This document shows positions 61,312 through 64,000 of a DNA stretch of 64,000 nucleotides, in pieces. Source of the DNA: Xenorhabdus sp014467285 (GTDB lineage: Bacteria; Pseudomonadota; Gammaproteobacteria; Enterobacterales; Enterobacteriaceae). A program made the translations under genes and the position numbers. Location of the stretch: the NCBI RefSeq assembly GCF_014467285.1, contig NZ_NKHR01000021.1, positions 1-64,000 on the forward strand, written 5' to 3'. The first letter of the stretch is position 1. Each line of letters begins with the position of its first letter. A model generated the notes under the pieces. The model did no database searches. It was given only the letters and a program-made list of their open reading frames with translations, and was not told the DNA's origin.

Positions 61312-61683
61312 ATGAAACGTCTTTTACTGCCACTTTTCCTTGCCCCATTCTTCTCTTATGCCGTACAGGCGAATGTAGATAAAACAGTAGAAACCTATTG
61401 TGATTTGTTTGGAAAAGTCTCTGTCGAAGCATTTAAAACCAATGACTCACCTGATGCGATAGCCCAAAAAGCTTTTAGTGAATTAAGCAATAAAGGGTTC
61501 GATCTCAAAGAAATCCATAGCAACAAGAATGAGTTTATTGCATCTATCAAACAAACCGTCACAGAAGTCAGAAAAAATAAACAGGCATTCCCGAGTCCCC
61601 GCCATTTTGATGAGTCATTGGATAAATCAGTCAAAGCCTGCAAAGAGCAGACAAAGCACTCCTTATCTCAGGGGGTTAAATAA
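61312..61683 (+). CDS. small secreted protein of unknown function
   Basis: A 123-residue product with a signal peptide (MKRLLLPLFLAPFFSYAVQA, cut near residue 20). The mature chain is helical and Lys-rich, with two cysteines (ETYCDLFG near 30 and VKACKEQ near 109) that could pair. AGAGGAAA precedes the ATG. It lies about 110 nt after the pliI-like gene on the same strand and may be coexpressed. No family recognised. Confidence 0.7.
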   Translation: MKRLLLPLFLAPFFSYAVQANVDKTVETYCDLFGKVSVEAFKTNDSPDAIAQKAFSELSNKGFDLKEIHSNKNEFIASIKQTVTEVRKNKQAFPSPRHFDESLDKSVKACKEQTKHSLSQGVK

Positions 61684-61690
61684 ACTTCCG

Positions 61691-61721
61691 ATAGAGCGAC
61701 TGACTCATGTCGTCGCTCTAT
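61691..61721 (+). terminator. terminator of the small secreted protein gene
   Basis: ATAGAGCGAC/GTCGCTCTAT, a 10-bp perfect stem with an 11-nt loop, followed by TTCATT, just after the stop. Confidence 0.7.
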
Positions 61722-61746
61722 TTCATTAATATCTATGTCCGTCGTC

Positions 61747-61786
61747 TTTCAAGTTGTTGCTTTGTTGACTGTGCTACAACTTGAAA
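61747..61786. repeat. complete TTTCAAGTTGT palindrome
   Basis: TTTCAAGTTGT and ACAACTTGAAA form a perfect 11-bp stem with an 18-nt loop, 16 nt beyond the prfH stop. It could serve as a prfH terminator and is the best copy of the window's dispersed palindrome. Confidence 0.7.
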
Positions 61787-61801
61787 TCTGTCAGGTAGAT
61801 A

Positions 61802-62419
61802 TTAACTCTGTGGAATAAATTCCATTCCGATAAAAGTACGCACTGCATTTCCTCTTTCAATCTGATGGTGAAATATCCGTCTTTCTGCCTTGATCTGTGC
61901 CTGATGCCTATTTTGATGTTGCTGGAGCCGATGCCCCAACAACATATGAGCAAGCCGACGGTTAGCATGCTGACTGCGCTCGGACTGTACTTTGATACTG
62001 ATACCACTGGCAATATGCACTGCCCGAACCGCTGATTCTGTTTTATTAACATGCTGACCGCCTGGGCCAGAAGCTTTCAATGTTTCAAACCGAATTTCGC
62101 TTTCCTTCATTTCCGGCATCGGTTCAAACTGCCTCACACCAATAAACCAATTTTTGCGGCCAGCTCCTTTTCGCCAAGGACTTTCGCAGATCCATTTAAT
62201 CGTACCGTTCCAACATTCAAATAGATGTTGTTCATTTTTCCCATGAATAGCCACTAACACCGAACGCAACGTACCGGAACGCAATCCCCTTTCTTCCTCC
62301 AGAATATTCGCCCTTACACTCAACTCTTCGGCTTCTTGAATCAATCGCTCCAACGCCTTATTGACCGCTAACATACATTCATCTGGCCCTTGAGCCGAGG
62401 AAATCTGCAACAATATCAC
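61802..62419 (-). CDS. prfH: peptide chain release factor homologue PrfH
   Basis: Class I release-factor paralogue that frees nascent chains from ribosomes whose decoding centre has been cut, so that RtcB2 can reseal the 16S rRNA. The 205 residues lack the N-terminal and codon-recognition (PxT/SPF) regions of RF1/RF2. They keep the catalytic GGQ at 120-122 in SGPGGQHVNKTESAVRAVH and the basic C-terminal tail. The start is GTG, overlapping the rtcB stop as GTGA, so translation is coupled. The two-gene rtcB-prfH layout is the known RtcB2-PrfH module that protects against colicin E3-type nucleases. Confidence 0.95.
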   Translation of the reverse strand: MILLQISSAQGPDECMLAVNKALERLIQEAEELSVRANILEEERGLRSGTLRSVLVAIHGKNEQHLFECWNGTIKWICESPWRKGAGRKNWFIGVRQFEPMPEMKESEIRFETLKASGPGGQHVNKTESAVRAVHIASGISIKVQSERSQHANRRLAHMLLGHRLQQHQNRHQAQIKAERRIFHHQIERGNAVRTFIGMEFIPQS

Positions 62420-63537
62420 TCATTGCCTCCCCGTGTTTTATATGTCAGAACAGGTTTCAGCCTCGCTATCAATTGAATTAAACCAGCCTGTAACATAGCT
62501 TCCATTACGCCATCAATGGGTTTATAGGCTTCTGGCGCTTCTTGAAAAATCAGCTGCTTATCTAAGCAAATGACTCGGCTACCCAATGCAGTACGAGAAA
62601 GTTGCACAGCATTATAACGCCCGCTCAAGCGTTCCTTACATTCACTACGCATCCATTTTCGCCCCGCTCCATGAGCGAGAGAAAACAAGCTCTGTTCACT
62701 GGGTAGCGGTTGCACCAAGTAACTGTAATCTCCACGAGATCCTGGAATAATCACCGGGCCTTGATCTGCGGGCGTCGCTCCCTTGCGGTGTAGCCAGCCA
62801 TCAACGCCACCAATAGTACATGGCGTAAGCAAATTATGTGAGATATCAAGCAGACGCTCTCCGTTGGCCCGCCAGCGTTTCAGCATTCTTTCAGCAATTA
62901 ATTGGCGGTTAAAACGAGCATAATCCAACGCTTGTTGATGTTGCTGAAGGTAATTCTGAGCCTGTGAGCTTGATGCGACCACCCCATCATGCCCATACTC
63001 ACGGATATGTTGCTCAAGGATCATTTGCCCCATACCACGTGAACCACTGTGTACCAATAACAGAAGCTGCTGTTTATTTAGTTGCCACGTTTCGAGCAGT
63101 TCCGGTTGATAAATTTCATCCAATTGCTGTAACTCAGCAAAATGATTTCCACCACCGATCGTTCCCGGTGAATGGCAAAAATATTCAGGTATATCGTCAG
63201 GTAAATTTTCTGCTTCCAAGGGTGCGTCAATGGAACCTAGCCGTTTCTCCAGCTTATCCAATGACCATTTATTCAGTGTCAAATCTGTTCGCCACAATGC
63301 CATACCGCAACCAATATCGTTCCCGATAAGTGCCGGATAAAAACGTGACTGTGAAAAAAATGCAGCACCAACGGGATAGCCTCTGCCGGGATGGAGATCT
63401 GGCAGACCGATAACGCGAGCCATCTCAGGAAGTTGTGCTGTTGTTTCAAGCTGCTGGATAGCCTTACCTTCCAGCCAAGTGTTTTCTGTTACGATAAGCT
63501 GTACGTTTGGTGCAGCCGAATACAAAGTATTGCCCAT
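62416..63537 (-). CDS. rtcB: RNA ligase RtcB2 of the PrfH system
   Basis: GTP/Mn-dependent ligase joining 2',3'-cyclic phosphate and 5'-OH RNA ends; in this operon type it repairs cleaved 16S rRNA. The 373 residues are shorter than E. coli RtcB (408), as in the RtcB2 branch. Metal ligands are visible: Asp74 and Cys77 in GNDIGCGM, His132 in GGGNHFAEL, His163 in VHSGSRGMG and His234 in DISHN. His289 in SLAHGAGRKW is the expected guanylylation site. No rtcA or rtcR is nearby. The start at 63537 follows ATAAGG at about 7 nt spacing. A leader ORF and weak terminator lie upstream. Confidence 0.95.
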   Translation of the reverse strand: MGNTLYSAAPNVQLIVTENTWLEGKAIQQLETTAQLPEMARVIGLPDLHPGRGYPVGAAFFSQSRFYPALIGNDIGCGMALWRTDLTLNKWSLDKLEKRLGSIDAPLEAENLPDDIPEYFCHSPGTIGGGNHFAELQQLDEIYQPELLETWQLNKQQLLLLVHSGSRGMGQMILEQHIREYGHDGVVASSSQAQNYLQQHQQALDYARFNRQLIAERMLKRWRANGERLLDISHNLLTPCTIGGVDGWLHRKGATPADQGPVIIPGSRGDYSYLVQPLPSEQSLFSLAHGAGRKWMRSECKERLSGRYNAVQLSRTALGSRVICLDKQLIFQEAPEAYKPIDGVMEAMLQAGLIQLIARLKPVLTYKTRGGNE

Positions 63538-63575
63538 AGATCAACCTTATGATCAATGAAAAAATAAGGGTGTGG

Positions 63576-63640
63576 TCAGGCCTTCCTAGCCAAGCAATAC
63601 TGAAAAAACTAATTTCGTAATTAGCTATGGACTGGCCTGA
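63576..63640 (-). promoter_or_regulatory. candidate leader structure with weak terminator ahead of rtcB
   Basis: On the minus strand, AATTAG pairs with CTAATT (63609-63624) across a 4-nt loop and is followed directly by TTTTTT (63603-63608): a weak, AT-only terminator. An imperfect outer stem (63576-63590 with 63624-63640, including a perfect TCAGGCC/GGCCTGA) encloses it. The left arm overlaps the last codons of the leader ORF. Confidence 0.45.
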
Positions 63641-63665
63641 AAAGAGTCATTGTTATTGTCACCAT
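63621..63665 (-). CDS. 14-codon leader-peptide ORF upstream of rtcB
   Basis: MVTITMTLFRPVHS with a perfect AGGAGG exactly 8 nt before the ATG, the strongest ribosome binding site noticed in the window. Its TAA stop lies in the stem of the weak terminator described above. Coding is suggested by the ribosome binding site and position only. Confidence 0.5.
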   Translation of the reverse strand: MVTITMTLFRPVHS

Positions 63666-63871
63666 GATAAATTCCTCCTTTTCAGTTAGTAGTGGGGTTT
63701 AATGAATAACTGCATTTTGCAGACGCAGCATCATACTTCAAGTTTTATTGTCATTACCAGTATTTTCTTTGAATTTATTTTTAAATTAAACCAATTGTAT
63801 GAAGATTTAATAAGTTGGCTTTTAATTTCAATTAGTGATTAGTTAGGATGCAATTTTAGCACCTTACAACT
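63666..63871. other. probable rtcB-prfH promoter region
   Basis: AT-rich; a small palindrome CTGCATTTTGCAG near 63710 and a partial TTTCAAGTTG-like arm near 63738 were noted. No sigma54-type -24/-12 element, such as that of E. coli rtcBA, was seen. Confidence 0.35.
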
Positions 63872-64000
63872 TCATTCATATCCATTATCACAAGACATTT
63901 CTAATAAAGGATGTACATCATTTACTGCTTTCCTGATATTCTCCCTGTTATATAAAATCGCCATGACATTGAGAATATTTACCGCCAAAATCCGCACGTT
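63872..64000 (-). CDS. C-terminal end of an ORF entering from the right edge
   Basis: The minus-strand frame is open from the edge and ends with TGA after 42 residues (NVRILAVNILNVMAILYNRE through LLEMSCDNGYE). It might be the tail of a transposase, but no diagnostic motif is present. Confidence 0.3.
   Translation of the reverse strand, partial: NVRILAVNILNVMAILYNRENIRKAVNDVHPLLEMSCDNGYE

Noticed and set aside
1..64000. tRNA, rRNA and CRISPR arrays
   Set aside because: No cloverleaf with a T-loop GGTTCGAATCC-type core, no rRNA sequence and no regularly spaced direct repeats with unique spacers were seen by eye.

Overview
The window comes from a moderately AT-rich gammaproteobacterium of the order Enterobacterales. 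Most genes match Escherichia coli in family and local order (dapA-bamC-purC, perM/bepA/yfgD/hda, uraA-upp/purMN, ppk-ppx, mdtABC-baeSR, yegP/trhP/cyaR/fbaB), but the blocks are joined differently. The accessory genes fit an insect- or nematode-associated Morganellaceae such as Xenorhabdus or Photorhabdus: an inhibitor of invertebrate-type lysozyme, a dermonecrotic-toxin-like enzyme, a haem/iron uptake island, and scattered palindromes with a TTTCAAGTTG arm. The genus is inferred from gene content and style; no rRNA or tRNA gene was seen.

Layout. 1-760: end of an IS630-type transposase and a gene-free stretch with an orphan Fur-box-like site. 762-7250: a minus-strand iron-uptake island (chaN lipoprotein; then TonB paralogue, signal-peptide-bearing oligopeptidase B and a TonB-dependent receptor) with two Fur-box-like sites. 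7345-25130: maeB, narP-like regulator, yffB-dapE-M15 peptidase-ypfN, tmcA, yeaL, a lipoprotein, purC-bamC-dapA, gcvR, bcp, perM, bepA, yfgD. 25250-37680: hda, an inserted AT-rich papain-fold toxin/effector gene, uraA-upp, purMN, speG, ppk-ppx, yfgG, mgtE. 37760-38090: a broken small gene. 38477-48230: mdtABC-baeSR with a BaeR-box-like site and no mdtD. 48487-53500: yegP, trhP, CyaR sRNA, fbaB, thiD with a TPP riboswitch, a cold-shock gene. 54345-59410: aroP-like permease, a tiny His-rich membrane protein, a MarA-type regulator, amiD, alsT-like symporter. 59410-64000: integrase remnant, pliI-like lysozyme inhibitor, a small secreted protein, and the rtcB-prfH ribosome-repair operon with a leader-peptide ORF.

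How the genes work together. Housekeeping genes cover purine synthesis and pyrimidine salvage (purC, purM, purN, upp, uraA), the lysine/diaminopimelate branch (dapA, dapE), outer-membrane assembly (bamC, bepA), initiation control (hda), polyphosphate (ppk, ppx) and envelope-stress efflux (mdtABC-baeSR). The most novel candidates are: the receptor/TonB/periplasmic-peptidase island, which resembles the Fus protein-import logic with an S9 instead of an M16 peptidase; the C-H-D papain-fold protein at 26339-27205; the leader ORF with weak terminator ahead of rtcB-prfH; and a 14-nt repeat array that runs into the bepA start codon. Short tandem duplications of 14-16 nt recur at four loci.
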